A stretch of 64,000 nucleotides of DNA from Protula sp. h YS-2021 (GCA_949752745.1 OX457031.1:43960269-44024268); one strand, 5' to 3'; numbered from the stretch's first letter, positions 19,101 to 31,469 are shown. The notes: generated from the letters alone by a model not told the origin. Program-made: numbers and translations.

Positions 19101-22100
19101 ATAATGACCGCAGCACACGTAAACAACAGAGCTTAAAACGAAAAAAACTGTTCTCTCATACAGTAACCTACCCTAAATGAGATTTCTAAATTTTCGCCTC
19201 CCCAGACATCTAAACCTGGATCATACTGTCCCATTCTGTTAAAATATTCCCTGTCGACGGCAAACAAACCGCCAGACATTGTGGGCGTTCTAAAATTAGA
19301 AAATACTTGACTCATGAACACAAACATGGGTATTCCAAAAATGTAGCTTCTTTATATCTGATTTAAGGTGCACCCACAAACTTATGACATTACTATAATT
19401 TTGATCTATCCCTCAGGTAGTCAAAACGGCAGTACCTTCAAAAGAGATCATAACTAAAAAATAAGAAACAGCAAAACTTGCACAACTAACATTAGTGAAT
19501 AGAACAGCCTTTGCAAATCTGTGGCTTCTTATCAGTTAAAATAGGCGAGGAAGTTCAACATGTTAAAACCAAATATCAGAATGCACACCTCACGTCAACT
19601 CCTTTTATTACGATTGGTGCAAGAGGAGGGGTGAGCGGCGAGAGAAATGCGGCCACTTCCTCCGCCACAACAAACTGTAGCCAGAAAAAAAAGGCAGAAA
19701 AATACTCACGGTATAGGATCAGACATGATATGATTTCTGTGCCAGTCCTGTGGTATATTATCCCACCTAAAGTGCAGTCCCCAATTGAAGCCGCCACGCA
19801 CTAACGGCGAACTCTCGTACTGAAATGTAGCATCGTCAATGATGTCTACGATCGGAATGACAACGTTCGAGGAATTGGCACTGATCCGCGACAAAAGAGG
19901 CGGCAACCAATCGGAATTGACTTCGCAGTGAGAATCCAAGAACACTAAAACCTGCGTGCACAAACAAATGCGATCACTATAACCACTATGATCGTAATCA
20001 TAAGAGCAATTGTAACCACGGACTTTCTTTGTTGTGCATTTTATGTTATTATGTTGATTCAAACTACAACTTCTTAGTAAGTAAGAAAAACACAGTGGAA
20101 GAGCGAGGGAAGGGGAGGGGAGGGCACGGTAGGGGACGGGAAGGAGAGGAGAGGCAGGGAGGGGAGGGTAGGGCAGGGTCGGGACGGAGACGGGAGGGGA
20201 GGGAAGAGAGAGCCGGGGTGGGGACGGACGGGAAGGGGAGGAAAGGAGACGGGAAGGAGAGGGGAGGGGAAGGCAGGGGCGGGGCGGGAAGGAGAGCAGA
20301 GGGCAGGGGAGGGGAGGGTAGGGCAGGTGATGGAGCTGCTGAATTCCAGCACTGACCTTTCCCGTCGCCTTGTTCGCACCAATGATTCTCGCTCTTATCA
20401 AGCCTTCACGTTTCACTGTGCGGTACAGATGCACTTTGGGAAATTTTTTTGCAATGTAGTCTTTTAATTCAGCTTTTAAGTGATCTAAAAATTCAAACAG
20501 AAGCATATTCATAATACATGACATATAATACAGCCTTCATTGGAGTATGTTAAAAAAGATAACAAGTTTTCCTCTTAAAACGGCAATACCTGTAATTCCA
20601 AGCTAAAAGACATGACCTAAAACCTGAGCATCAAGGCAAATAAATAAACGATATTTTTATGCTGCCGAAACAACTCTTTTTCCACTTCTCCTTGTATCAG
20701 AATAACAAATCACTGAAAAGCTTTTAAATGGACACTGCATTCCTTCAACAATATTGTTCTGCACGCGGATATATATGTTACAGTCAATGAAATGCCTGAA
20801 ATCATTTGCCGTTTCATGAAAAGACTAAAATTTTCAGCCATTTCGTGAAATAGCTAAAATTTCCACTTTGCCAATTCATGAAAGGGCAAAAGATTTCAGG
20901 CATTTCACGAAACGGCTAAAATGATTTGCCATTTCGTGAAATGGCGGGTTTCACTCATTGACTGTAACATATATACGCAGACCTCTATTACCTAGACTAG
21001 AAAAGTCATCTACTAGAACTATTTCGTGTAGCAGATGCGCAGGTGTACGACTGACAATACTGTGAATAGTACGAAGTAGTGCTGACAGAGCCTCGTTGTG
21101 GAAACATATCACGACGCTGGTTGTTGGCAAGTTCTCTTGATAGCTTTTCTCTTTGCAACTGTAACATGGCAATAAAATTAAACATAATGCAGGTGTTGCG
21201 CATAGAAATATGTAATCCTTAGTGTGTGTGGAGGGGCGGGGGTGGGGGTAGGGGGGCTTTCAGTTTTTTTACTACTTTTTATCATAAAATAAGCCGAGGG
21301 TCACACGCCTATTGATCTGTTGTGGCGATACCTCCGTTGCTTTCACTTCATGTGCCGATCACGGCCTACGGCTTTCTCCTATCGCCAGCCCGTCTGACTA
21401 CTAGTGCGTCTTCAAAGACAAGCCACTCAGAAACGGGGTACAGCCGATATCGCGCGTACTCAAGCAAGAAACGCCATGAGAAATGACAGAGAGTTCCTTC
21501 GTCTAATTAAAAAGTCCAATTAAATAAGCCAAAAGAACCAACAGATAAACCAATATCAAAACAGATCACAGTACACTGGGTATCATTCAGTACATCAGCT
21601 GGCACGACTTATCGATCAGTACGAAGTAAATCGGTTCATCCCTAAATTTTTCCTAATTGACTCCCATACAAAAATTCGTCTAATCCGACAACTGCTTAAT
21701 ACGAAGCGATCTTAGTCGTCCCTACGTCCCCAGGTCTATAGTGCTCCCCCCTCCCCCCTCCCCCACCGCCAGGTCAAAAAGTAATGTTCACTAGCACCAT
21801 AGTAACTTTTGTTAGCTTTAAGTTTCATGTGCGTGCGTATGTTCAGCCTAACCGCCAATGACTAGTGTTACTTGTGTCACACAATGAGTAATGCAAAAAA
21901 AACAAAACAAAAAAAACTGGTCTTCAAAAACGATAATCGGAGCGACTCGTGTTACACAATGAATGAGGCAGAGACTGGCTTCATTTTGAAATTCAACTTC
22001 TGATTGGCTGAAATAGCATTTGTTGTTATAATGCACGATCATTATGTATAAAAGTAGCATGAATTGTTATTTTATTTTAGTTTTTAAATAATAATAACAA

Positions 22101-25100
22101 TAATAATAAACTTTCTCCCATGTCAAGTGGCTGAGAAGTCTGACACACAAGATTTTTAACGTAATGACGTCACACTTCTTCCTTAAAATCGCCGCGTGCG
22201 TAAAAAGTTGATAGAGCAGTCCAACTGACCCTAAAAATAACCATACAATGTTTGAAATCACAAGATTTTGCCTTTTCGAAAGAATTTTCACTCACACAGA
22301 GAACGTATAAGGACTACATGCCTCCACTTGGTCGAGGAGACATAATAATGGGTACGTTAAAAAAATTGGTGGTCGACGGTTCACATTCGTGAAATATCGG
22401 ATAACACGAATATCGGGTATTACGAACAATTCTGTTCCACATCGCTCACTTCGTCTTATCCGATATCCATTTCATTTTTATTCCCGTTGCAGAAACGCTC
22501 CATTTCTATGTGGAACGGAATAGGAGGGGGGGCGGGGGGGGGGGGGGGTAAGACTGTAAACATGCGAAAATACCTGGCGTGACGCGTATCTGGTATATCC
22601 CTGTGGTAACTCAACCGGTCACTTATCAGCACATTAAAGGCGTAGAGTCTATCACCTGAAGCATGCACACAAAGTCATTTATAAATGTTAAGTTTATTCA
22701 TGTGAGGAGATGCCCAATAATATCAGCATTTTTATGGGGGGGGGGGGACTGGTCTCGTAGCAGGAGTCGTAACACTAGCAGAAACAGTACGGAAAAAATA
22801 AAAAGTTTTTAACTTCCGTCTGTCCAGCTCAAAGCGGGCGTTGAAGTGCAGCCGAAACGTACGTATGCAAAATGCTGGAGTTTTTGACACCACCCTCTTT
22901 GCAAAATATCTGATGTCAGCCACTGACTATAACAGTAGCGCCGAAAGGGATGGAAGAAAGATTCAATGGGTGGTAACTTTCAACTTCGTAAAGGAAGATG
23001 TAACCCACTGCATTCGCTCTAACCTCTGGCCGGATCGGAGTCGGGATCTTTGGATTATTAGAGCAACGCCAACTTAACCCCTGGATGGACTGGAATTCGG
23101 GGCCTTGGGATTTCTTAAGCAACGCTCTAGCCCCGTGAAGAGTTTGAGTTAATGCTTACCTTCGTCTCGGACTTTCTGGTCTATAGGGTTGCGGATAATC
23201 CCTAGGTCTTCCAGAGCATCCCCGGTGTCGTGCTGCAACACGTCGTTCTGAAGTCGCTCCTTCCTGTCTATGATTTCTACAAACGGTAAAAACGGGCTCT
23301 ACAACAAACACTCAGGGCGTCTGCGGCAGCGGATGGCTACAACAAACACTCACGGCGTCTGCGGCACCGGATGGCTACAACAAACACTCAGGGCGTCTGC
23401 GGCAACGGATGGCTACAACAAACACTCAGGGCGTCTGCGGCAGCGGATGGTTACAACAAACACTCAGGGCGTCTGCGGCAGCGGATGGCTACAACAAACA
23501 CTCAGTGCGTCTGTGGCACCAGATGGCTCCAAAAAACACTCAGGGCTCCTACGGCAGCGGATGGCTACAACTAACACTCAGGGCGTCTGCGGCAACGGAT
23601 GGCTACAACAAACACTCAGGGCGTCTGCGGCAGCGGATGGCTACAACAAACACTCAGGGCGTCTGTGGCAATGGATGGCTACAACAAACACTCAGGGCGT
23701 CTGCGGCACCGGATGGCTACAACAAACACTCTTGGCGTCTGTGGCAGCGGATGGCTACAACAAACACTCAGGGCGTCTGCGGCAGCGGATGGCTACAACA
23801 AACACTCAGGGCGTCTGCGGCAGCGGATGGCTACAATAAACACTCAGGGCGTCTGCGGCAATGGATGGCTACAACAAACACTCAGGGCGTCTCCGGCACC
23901 GGATGGCTACAACAAACACTCAGGGCGTCTGCGGCAATGGATGGCTACAACAAACACTCAGGGCGTCTGCGGCAGCGGATGGCTACAACAAACACTCAGG
24001 GTGTCTGCGGCAGCGGATGGCTACAACAAACACTCAGGGCGTCTGCGGCAGCGGGTGGCTACAACAAACACTCAGGGCGTCTGCGGCAATGGATGGCTAC
24101 AACAAACACTCAGGGCGTCTGCGGCAGCGGATGGTTACAACAAACACTCAGGGCGTCTGCGGCAGCGGATGGCTACAACAAACACTCAGGGCGTCTGTGG
24201 CACCAGATGGCTCCAACAAACACTCAGGGCTCCTACGGCAGCGGATGGCTACAACTAACACTCAGGGCGTCTGCGGCAACGGATGGCTACGACAAACACT
24301 CAGGGCGTCTGCGGCAGTGGATGGCTACAACAAATACTCAGGGCGTCTGCAGCAGATGGCTACAATAAACACTCAGGGCGTCTGCGGCAATGGATGGCTA
24401 CAACAAACACTCAGGACGTCTGCGGCACCGGATGGCTACGACAAACACTCAGGGCGTCTGCGGCAACGGATGGCTACGACAAACACTCAGGGCGTCTGCG
24501 GCAGTGGATGGCTACAACAAATACTCAGGGCGTCTCTGCGGCAGCGGATGGCTACAACAAACACTCAGTGCGTCTGTGGCACCAGATGGCTCCAAAAAAC
24601 ACTCAGGGCTCCTACGGCAGCGGATGGCTACAACTAACACTCAGGGCGTCTGCGGCAACGGATGGCTACAACAAACACTCAGGGCGTCTGCGGCAGCGGA
24701 TGGCTACAACAAACACTCAGGGCGTCTGTGGCAATGGATGGCTACAACAAACACTCAGGGCGTCTGCGGCACCGGATGGCTACAACAAACACTCTTGGCG
24801 TCTGTGGCAGCGGATGGCTACAACAAACACTCAGGGCGTCTGCGGCACCGGATGGCTACAACAAACACTCAGGGCGTCTGCGGCAATAGATGGCTACAAC
24901 AAACACTCAGGGCGTCTGCGGCACCGGATAGCTACAAGAAACATTCAGGGCGTCTATGGCAATGGATGGCTACAACAAACACTCAGGGCGTCTGCGGCAG
25001 CGTATGGCTATATCATAAATGTTGATGCAAAAAAAATGACTATTTCAAAATGAATAATTAACAGAATTATTAATAAGTTCTACATTTCACAACTTCTTTT

Positions 25101-26524
25101 CCTTTTTGATTTCAAATTGTCTGAATGCTCGGAAAAAATTGAAAATTTTATTTTACAAAATGACTATGAAACTCTCGATATGGCTAAATCGGAAATGCAG
25201 CAAACCAAAGCGACGCTATTTGACAGAATACATACTTGGCTCCTTGTGGTCATGATGCAACTGTTCTGCATAAACATGCCGCTTGAGATACATGAAGTCG
25301 TCAAAGCTCATCTTTTCTTTCTCCTTCATGGCAAGCCTGTCATACTTCCACCTAGCAAGCTCCTCCATCTTCCTCTTCTGCTGGTCCTGCTCGATTTGTG
25401 GGTACTTCATGCCACCCCAGTTTTCCTTGTGTACAAATCGGCCACGCTCCCGAGTGTCGGACATATCTATGACACGATTGTCGGGATTATTTTCTGGGTT
25501 AATACGACGTTCGAGGACCTGGTGGTTGTCCAGGGCATCTTCAGGACGGTGCGTTACCCATTCGATCTTCCCACTATCGCGGTAGTTGTACATGGCTGCA
25601 AGGATACAGGATGCTCTATTGTATAACCAGGGTTCGCGCTGGGTTCCCAGGAAAGTGAGTCAAAAAAGGAAAGTGTGACTCAGTTGGGTCCAGAAAACTC
25701 GGTGGGTTCCGAAAAAGTGAGTTATTTCGTAAAAAAAAATGCCCAAAAAGTGGACAAAGACCCCGCCAACGCGAACCCTGATAACTCCACATTTCAGCGA
25801 AGCTTCTAAAAACAGAGAGGGCAAGGAAACTGAATAACCTATCAGAACGTTTAAACTGCGGCCCAATCACCGCAAACAGATTTAATATGACATACATAAA
25901 CGGAAACTTTTAATTTTACCGCATTAAAAATTGGGTTAACTTTTACTTAGTTATCCAGTCAAACCCATTACTAAGGGTTTTACATTATTGACTCCCCGGC
26001 CAGCTCGGGTAGGTAAAATCTCTGGTGGAACAGGTAGTTAAGGGTCCTTACCGCCCGGTCGGACTGGAAACTTTCTAGTGGGGGATGGGGGGGGGAGTGA
26101 GGGTGTTGCAGGGGGTGAAGAGCTTAGAAGATGATACATTGACAATGTCTATGTTCAGTACAGAGCCTCGGTGTCGTTTTCGTGAAGAATTACAGTTGTT
26201 ATTTAAGCATAATTTTGTTTTCAATTTCGGATTTCTTTTCCGATAATTGTAAACTGGGCAGGTGTTGAAAAAAGTTAATTTTAAGCCCGTTATTGGTTCA
26301 GATTTTTGAATTTGAGCGGAAGTTTGTGCCGCGTAATTGAATACCGGCGCTGGGTTAGCGTGTCATCCACAATGCGGGGACTTGCATGACTTACCTGATG
26401 TGTCACTGTCCACTCTGAAGTACAGAAGCAGGGCGAATCCCCACACGAATGACGTCACAATAATCCCGTAAAAGAAATACCGTTGATACAGTTTCATTTT
26501 CGGGCATGAGAATTCTTCATCCAT
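16182..26524 (-). CDS. GALNT11: polypeptide N-acetylgalactosaminyltransferase, GALNT11-like, 14 coding exons
   Basis: Starts mucin-type O-glycosylation in the Golgi by moving GalNAc from UDP-GalNAc to Ser/Thr. Coding exons on the minus strand, in order: 26524-26395, 25595-25236, 23276-23160, 22655-22574, 21158-20992, 20484-20357, 19951-19710, 19289-19172, 18923-18774, 18560-18457, 17949-17835, 17431-17327, 16715-16569 and 16316-16182. All introns I placed are GT-AG, phases match, and the exons sum to 2100 bases (699 codons plus stop). Residues about 14-36 are a type II membrane anchor ([20 protein letters not shown]), followed by a charged stem. The catalytic part has CFHNEA (about 248), the metal-binding DSH (about 334) and WGGEN (about 438). 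The C-terminal ricin-like lectin has LCV...QVW, CLDV...QEW and KCLGV repeats; the third lacks the QxW. The [14 protein letters not shown] segment and stem layout point to the GALNT11 branch. The final stop is read without a further intron; a downstream 3' exon near 15.9 kb is possible but less likely. Confidence 0.9.
20100..20335 (+). repeat. purine-rich GGGGA minisatellite in a GALNT intron
   Basis: About 230 bases of nearly pure G/A on the plus strand (GGGGAGGGG, GGGACGGGA), so pyrimidine-rich in the transcript. It begins about 20 bases downstream of the splice donor of the 20357-20484 exon. It could form triplex or quadruplex structures. Confidence 0.85.
20777..20968. mobile_element. 192-bp foldback MITE with GCCATTTCGTGAAATGGC words
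   Basis: Ends GTTACAGTCAATGA and TCATTGACTGTAAC are perfect inverted copies, and both sides are flanked by (AT)n. Inside are several forms of the self-complementary word CATTTCGTGAAATG. It stops about 23 bases from the donor site of the GALNT exon ending at 20992. Confidence 0.75.
22137..22310 (+). repeat. dispersed repeat A, partial copy in a GALNT intron
   Basis: AAGATTTTTAACGTAATGACGTCACAC...AAAAGTTGATAGAGCAGTCCAACTGACCC...TTTGAAATC matches the central part of repeat A at 27320-27430. Confidence 0.65.
23283..25012 (+). repeat. 38-bp minisatellite, about 45 copies, in GALNT intron 2
   Basis: The unit is CTGCGGCAGCGGATGGCTAC plus AACAAACACTCAGGGCGT. Unit variants (CACCAGATGGCTCC, CTCCTACGG, AACTAACAC) recur in the same order near 23500, 24200 and 24560, showing block duplications. 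The unit has no stop in any plus frame. Because 38 is not a multiple of 3, long ORFs appear in all three frames, which I treat as artefact. The array ends about 12 bases before the acceptor of the 23160-23276 exon. Confidence 0.95.
25628..25780. mobile_element. 153-bp hAT-like MITE in a GALNT intron
   Basis: CAGGGTTCGCG at the left and CGCGAACCCTG at the right are perfect 11-bp inverted ends. ATAAC occurs directly on both outer flanks and may be what remains of a target duplication. It begins 33 bases from the acceptor of GALNT coding exon 2. Confidence 0.7.
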
Positions 26525-26849
26525 TCACAACACCTGTAAATATAATAGATGTTTTGTTTCGCATCTCAAAAAACAAAATTCGAACACATGCCACGAAATA
26601 AACTATAGCGGCCAGTGCAAACAAAACATAAGAATACAGGCTTATATTAAACACATTCAATCGACACCTGTTTAGTTTCTTGCTGCTGTAAACAAAATCA
26701 AATGTCTCCCCGACTACACCAGTAATTCCCAAATAACCCTTTTTCTTTTTCTGTTATTACTGAAGTAAAGGAATCATAATTCATTGTCGAAATAGACGGT
26801 GGTCACTAGAACACGTTTTACTTGACGTCTTTTTTATTTAAGTCCTTTT
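26525..26849. other. GALNT upstream region
   Basis: 5' flank or leader of the GALNT11-like gene on the minus strand. An in-frame stop is expected and no upstream coding exon is needed, because the first coding exon has an ATG and a membrane anchor. No convincing TATA box is seen. Confidence 0.4.
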
Positions 26850-27115
26850 TTTTGCTTTGGAAGGTGGTCACTAAAATGGGTTTCACTGTACGTCATCTGT
26901 ATCCAGGTCTGGAAGTTGGTCACTACAGCGGTGTCACTGTCACATTTCTGTCTGGGTCTGGACGTTGGCCAAGACAGGCAGGTTTTACCGTACGTCTTTT
27001 TATCGCAGTCTGGAAGGCGTTCCGACAAACAGGTTTCACTTCACATCTTTTATCCGGGTCTTGAAGCTGGTCGTTACAAACAGGTTTTACCGCAGTCTGT
27101 TTTATTCAGGGTGCG
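26850..27115 (+). repeat. diverged tandem repeat, about 52-bp unit, five copies
   Basis: GGTTTCACTGTACGTCATCT...CCAGGTCTGGAAG-TGGTCACTA-type units recur with CAGGTTTTACCG and TCTGGACGTTGG variants. Confidence 0.7.
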
Positions 27116-27234
27116 ACTTTTTTTGTGGGAAATGCCACAATCGTCCCCCCTGGCCATTTAATGTAAGGACGACTCTTAACGCAACCCCACCCCTTTTATC
27201 CAAGGTTACGGTAACGGTCTGCACCCTAAGTGTA

Positions 27235-27720
27235 CTTACAGCATCTTTCGGACCTACCAAGCAAAAAAACCAACAAGTTTCAACTTTCTATGATGTTCAG
27301 CAGCTGAAAATCTTACATACAAGATTTTAACGTAATGACGTCATACGCATTTCATGATTTCGTCAAAAGTTGATACGGCCGCCCGACTGACCCCTAGGAA
27401 CGCCCATATAAAATTTGAAGTCGATACGACTTTCCCTTACCGAGATATTTTGCACACAAGACCTAGTTCAATATATATATTTTTTACAGATGACGTCATG
27501 CGCCGCACTAATTCGTTCTACTCGCGAGAAAATTCGAGTCTTTAATAGAATCTTTAGGACCTGCCAAGCAACAATCACACCAAGTTTCAACTTTTTCCAA
27601 AGTTGAAACTTGGTTTTGGCCGTCGCCGTTATGTCCGGATACCATCTTGCCAACAACATGTTGTTTACAACAGACTGACACAAAGACACACAGGCACAAA
27701 CACAGACCGTACGAACACTA
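27235..27720 (+). repeat. dispersed repeat A, copy 2
   Basis: Same order of blocks as 8770-9240. It ends with GTTTACAACAGACTGACACAAAGACACACAGG and GTACGAACACTA, which is also the end of the inverted copy at 46085. Confidence 0.75.
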
Positions 27721-27924
27721 CCTGTATATAAGTAAAATCATTTTCGCCTGTGCTATTTCGCTTAGCCACGTGGTGGAACACAAAGGGGAAGGTATCCACC
27801 CAAAAAGACGATGGCCAAAAAGGCGACGCCCATACTTGCGCCAAGTGCAACCGTGGACAGAATGGCCCCGAGATATCTTTAAAGGTACTGATTTTAAAAG
27901 CCTTTTAAAAAGAAACAACAAGTG

Positions 27925-28250
27925 ATTTTACAACATTGCTGAACAGGTTTTTCATTTCTGTGAAATCACAAGCAAAACAGAAGCATTTTACACGGCTGTT
28001 CATAGATGAGATTTAACTTACTCAGGCGCTAAATACCCCGGACATAATACTACATTGGTTTTCATTGCTGTGAATCTACAGGAGTAAAAGCTGTTTATAC
28101 ATCAGCTGTTCATAGTTGATGATTAGCTTATCAGGTGCCAAATAGTTGATGATTAGCTTATCAGGGGCCAAATAGTTGATGATTAGCTTATCAGGTGCCA
28201 AATACCCTGGAAACTACTACATTGGTCTTTCATTTATGTGGAGTTTTACA
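27925..28250 (+). repeat. tandem repeats with a 35-bp inner unit
   Basis: AGTTGATGATTAGCTTATCAGG(T/G)GCCAAAT is repeated three times (about 28110-28203). It lies within a longer, diverged repeat of about 130 bases (TTTTACA...CATT-CTGTGAA). Confidence 0.75.
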
Positions 28251-28559
28251 ACCTAGCCTTCATTCGATCCAGGTCCCATGCTCACCAATCCACAAGTTAT
28301 CATCGGGTTACAATTAAGAAATTTTTCGGAAAGTAATTGTATAATTATTTTACTGTCTAATTGTTTTTTATTTCGTTACAGCTTTAATTTGCAATATAAT
28401 TACAGCTATTTCCCAATACAAATTGCCTTCATTTCAATATTATTTTTAGAGGTATGTGGCGAAATTAATTTTCAGATTTTGGATAAAAACTGAAACTAAA
28501 CTTTCCACTGACATTGAAAATACAAGTTCCACTCGGGAAAATGGCAACCCTGTTTATTA

Positions 28560-29745
28560 CAGGGGCCCCGCGTTAATTCGTCCTCGGTTAATTCGGTCCC
28601 CCGGCTATTTCGTACCAATTTCGCTTGTCCCGATTTTGGGACTCATTCACTCCTATGTAAAAGTACGAATTAACGAGGACTCGGATAATTCGTCCTAAAA
28701 GTGACACCCTTTGTTCAGGCCTGTTAACAATGTCGAGTAAGACAAATGGCACTTTTTACTTAGTTTAGACAAAACGCAGCTCAGGCGTTATGCGTTGCAA
28801 GATAAAAGGGATCAACACTCATTGTGGGCATAAATGCTCGGGTGCGGACGTTGTGACTGAGACGGTCAACTCCGTGCACTGCCTGTCTTAGTGTGCACAG
28901 TCTTTACATGGCATCACCACTCCGGAGCACTGTTTTTCGCGTACTGTGCTGCAGCTTAAGATGCCTTTTGTATGGGGTACATGCAATTTGACCAACCGCA
29001 ATCTGACCAACAGAAATCTGACCAACTGCAATTTGACCAACCGCTTAATGGAAAAACTGACATTTGATCAACTTTCAGTTTTAGATATACATAACCTTAT
29101 AAATCTATGAGTTCGAGGTTTCGTAAGGAAAAAAGTAATTTCAAAAGAGATATTGTGCTAGCCCCTTATCTGTCATATGATGTCATAAGGCTGAATTCCA
29201 CGTGCCTCGTTAATCTCCGTAATCCTGCGTTATACAAGGCGCTATACAAACAAACCCAGACATGGTGCAAGCTTTAGTGTCATCTCAGGTACGTGTTTTT
29301 TACGTGGTTTTAATCTAAATACCGGGATTTCTCAACCAAATTTGTCTGCTATTTCAACAAGATCAACTGAACTGCAATTTCAAAAATAACAATTGCCGAG
29401 ACGCAAATGTTGACAACCAACCGTGATGGTCTAAACTGTTTGGATGGTCACATGCAGGTGAAGTTTTAAGAGGATATGAGATTACTACCATCCCGGTAGT
29501 TTTGGACAGTACTTTTACTTGTAGTGTTATAACTGTTCAAATGTTGCTTTGGTCGTAACATTTGTGATTGCTAATGTTTTACTGATAAGTGGTACGAAAA
29601 CCAATCAATTATGAAGTTGGTCAAATGTCCGTTTTTTCACTAAGAGGTTGGTCAAATTGCGGTTGGTCAAATATCCTACACCCCTTTTGTATAAATTGTG
29701 AACATTGGTCAATTCAACAATTCAACTTGCAAAAATGGCACCGTC
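28560..29745 (-). mobile_element. Tigger/pogo-type fragment interrupted by a later insertion
   Basis: Begins with CAGGGGCCCC next to TA and matches, in reverse orientation, the element at 34818-35647. It includes the GAATTAACGAGGACTCGGATAATTCG segment and CAGCTTAAGATGCC. The match stops at 28973 and resumes at 29693 (TAAATTGTGAACA...CAACTTGCAAAAATGGCA). Between the halves lies a 710-bp word-array MITE with its target duplication. It is truncated after about 29745. Confidence 0.8.
28974..29683. mobile_element. word-array MITE (TTTGACCAACCG family), copy 1, 710 bp
   Basis: Starts GGGGTACATGCAATTTGACC and ends GGTTGGTCAAATATCCTACACCC. Both ends are short arrays of TTTGACCAACCGCA, inverted to each other. 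CTTTTGTAT occurs on both sides (28965-28973 and 29684-29692), a perfect 9-bp target duplication. The 9-bp duplication suggests a Mutator-like transposase acting in trans. No coding capacity. Confidence 0.85.
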
Positions 29746-30064
29746 ATTTTTTCTGGGGTCCCGCGGAATTATTTGTAATTATCTTCTTTGTGTTTTTCTG
29801 TCTGTATATGTGCACATATCCAAACCCCATGAAACGCGTGAGTAGACTCGGGAAACTGCAGTTCGAAGGTTGGAGGTTGGAGGGGGGATCATGAGATAAA
29901 GCACATCACATATTTGAGGCAAACTGTCGAGTTTCTGAGTTCCAAAATCATGTACATTACAAACTGGCTGAGTTTTTAGGTAGACTGCAATGTGCGTGGT
30001 TGAGCCAGGTACTTTAGAATCTGCCCAAAATTTCAGCCAGATTTGACAGTTTCTCTATAACAAA

Positions 30065-30726
30065 TCCGGGACAAAAGGGCCCTGGACAAAAGGGTCTGAG
30101 ACACAAGGGCCTTTCCCAAAACGGTCTTTTCCAAAAGGGCCTTTCCAAAAACCGCCCTAAATGAAAAGTTGGACAAAAGGGCCTTGAGAATTTTTTTCAG
30201 AACTCCTTATATATCGACAAGACACTGACACGGGAACATCATCCGGATTAGCGCGTGTTTAAACAGCACAGTGCAGAGGAACGAAACAAAGGACAGAAAT
30301 TATCTTTTGTGGCACAATGACTCCTAAATCTGGCATCTAAAGACAGTGATGAGAAGTAATTGAAAGAGTCTTTGCAATGAGTAAAACATCAAGGCAGTGA
30401 TTGGTACAAACAGGGATTATCCTGTGGCACAGTGCTTCGGAAATCTCAGAGAGTGATGGGGAGTAATTGAAACAAAGCATCAAGGCAATTATCTGTAAAA
30501 ACACAATCAAGTTTGTTTTTTTTTTTACTTGTTACTTTATTATATATTTTATTAAATTTATTACATAATTAAAACTCAAAATCCTAGAAAAAAATTCTCA
30601 AGGCCCTTTTGTCCAACTTGTCATTTAGGGCCGTTTTGGGAAAGGCCTTTTCGGGAAAGGCCGTTTTGGGAAAGGCCCTTATGTCCAAGGCCCTTTTGTC
30701 CAAGGCCTTTCTGTCTGGACACCCCC
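30065..30726. mobile_element. word-array MITE (GGACAAAAGGGCC family), 662 bp
   Basis: Inverted ends of about 125 bases are built from GGACAAAAGGGCC and CCTTTCCCAAAACGG words. The flanks TATAACAAA (30056-30064) and TGTAACATA (30727-30735) agree at 7 of 9 positions, so a 9-bp target duplication is likely but eroded. The inside is AT-rich and non-coding. Confidence 0.75.
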
Positions 30727-31066
30727 TGTAACATATATTTACCTTATTTTACCCCTTCAGTGACAATGCGTTTGTAAAGGCATGAAAATGTGAGTGCTTA
30801 ATCCAACGGCGACACCTGCACTGTCCAAACAAACAGCGCACGATGTCAGATTTTGGATTGGGCCTTTACTCTAAAATCTGTCTTTAATGAAAAGATGATA
30901 CTAAAATGGCCAAATACCTTTGTCTGAAAGGGAAATGGCATAAAATTTTGGCGTAAATCTCATATTCGAAAACGAACGTATTTTGTCATGATGTAAAACT
31001 ACACTGCCACGATTTTATACAAATACCCATTATCAACAAGTTATTTCTGCACAAACTGATAAAAAT

Positions 31067-31469
31067 GGTAAATGGTCATCTGCCCCCCCCCGGTTAACTC
31101 CCCCCCCCCCACTTTTATGCAACCCGGTCGACTGCCCCCCCCTTGCAATTTGACGGGGTCGTCATCTGCCCCCCCCCCCTCCTTTTTTTAAGTGGAAAAA
31201 ATTCTTTAAAAATTAGGCAATTGCGATGTCCTCGTCTAATTCGTCTCTGAAACAATTGATCTTCATCGATCTATTCACCAATATTGATCTTAGGAGAGAC
31301 TGATTCGTAAACTAATTGCAATTCTAATTGCAATTAGTTTCCTATTGGTGAATTGCAATTTACCGAGGTGGGGCAGTTGAGGGATTGGGGGCAGTCGACC
31401 GGGTTGCAAAAAAGAGGGGGGCAGATGACAGGAGGGGGCAGTTGACCGGGGGGCAGATGACCGGGATTC
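31067..31469. mobile_element. word-array MITE (GGTCATCTGCCCCCC family), 403 bp
   Basis: Starts GGTAAATGGTCATCTGCCCC and ends GGGGCAGATGACCGGGATTC, with additional GTCGACTGCCCCCC and GTTAACTCCCCCC words inverted at the other end. GATAAAAAT flanks both sides (31058-31066 and 31470-31478), a perfect 9-bp target duplication. Confidence 0.85.

Noticed and set aside
20029..20524. Pro/Ser- and Gly/Arg-rich ORFs next to GALNT exons
   Set aside because: Translation of the intronic purine-rich minisatellite fused to true exon sequence by chance.
23270..25053. Long repetitive ORFs (up to about 319 codons) across the 38-bp minisatellite
   Set aside because: All three plus frames are open because the unit is stop-free. 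The array lies in a GALNT11 intron on the opposite strand, with no start context or splice evidence.
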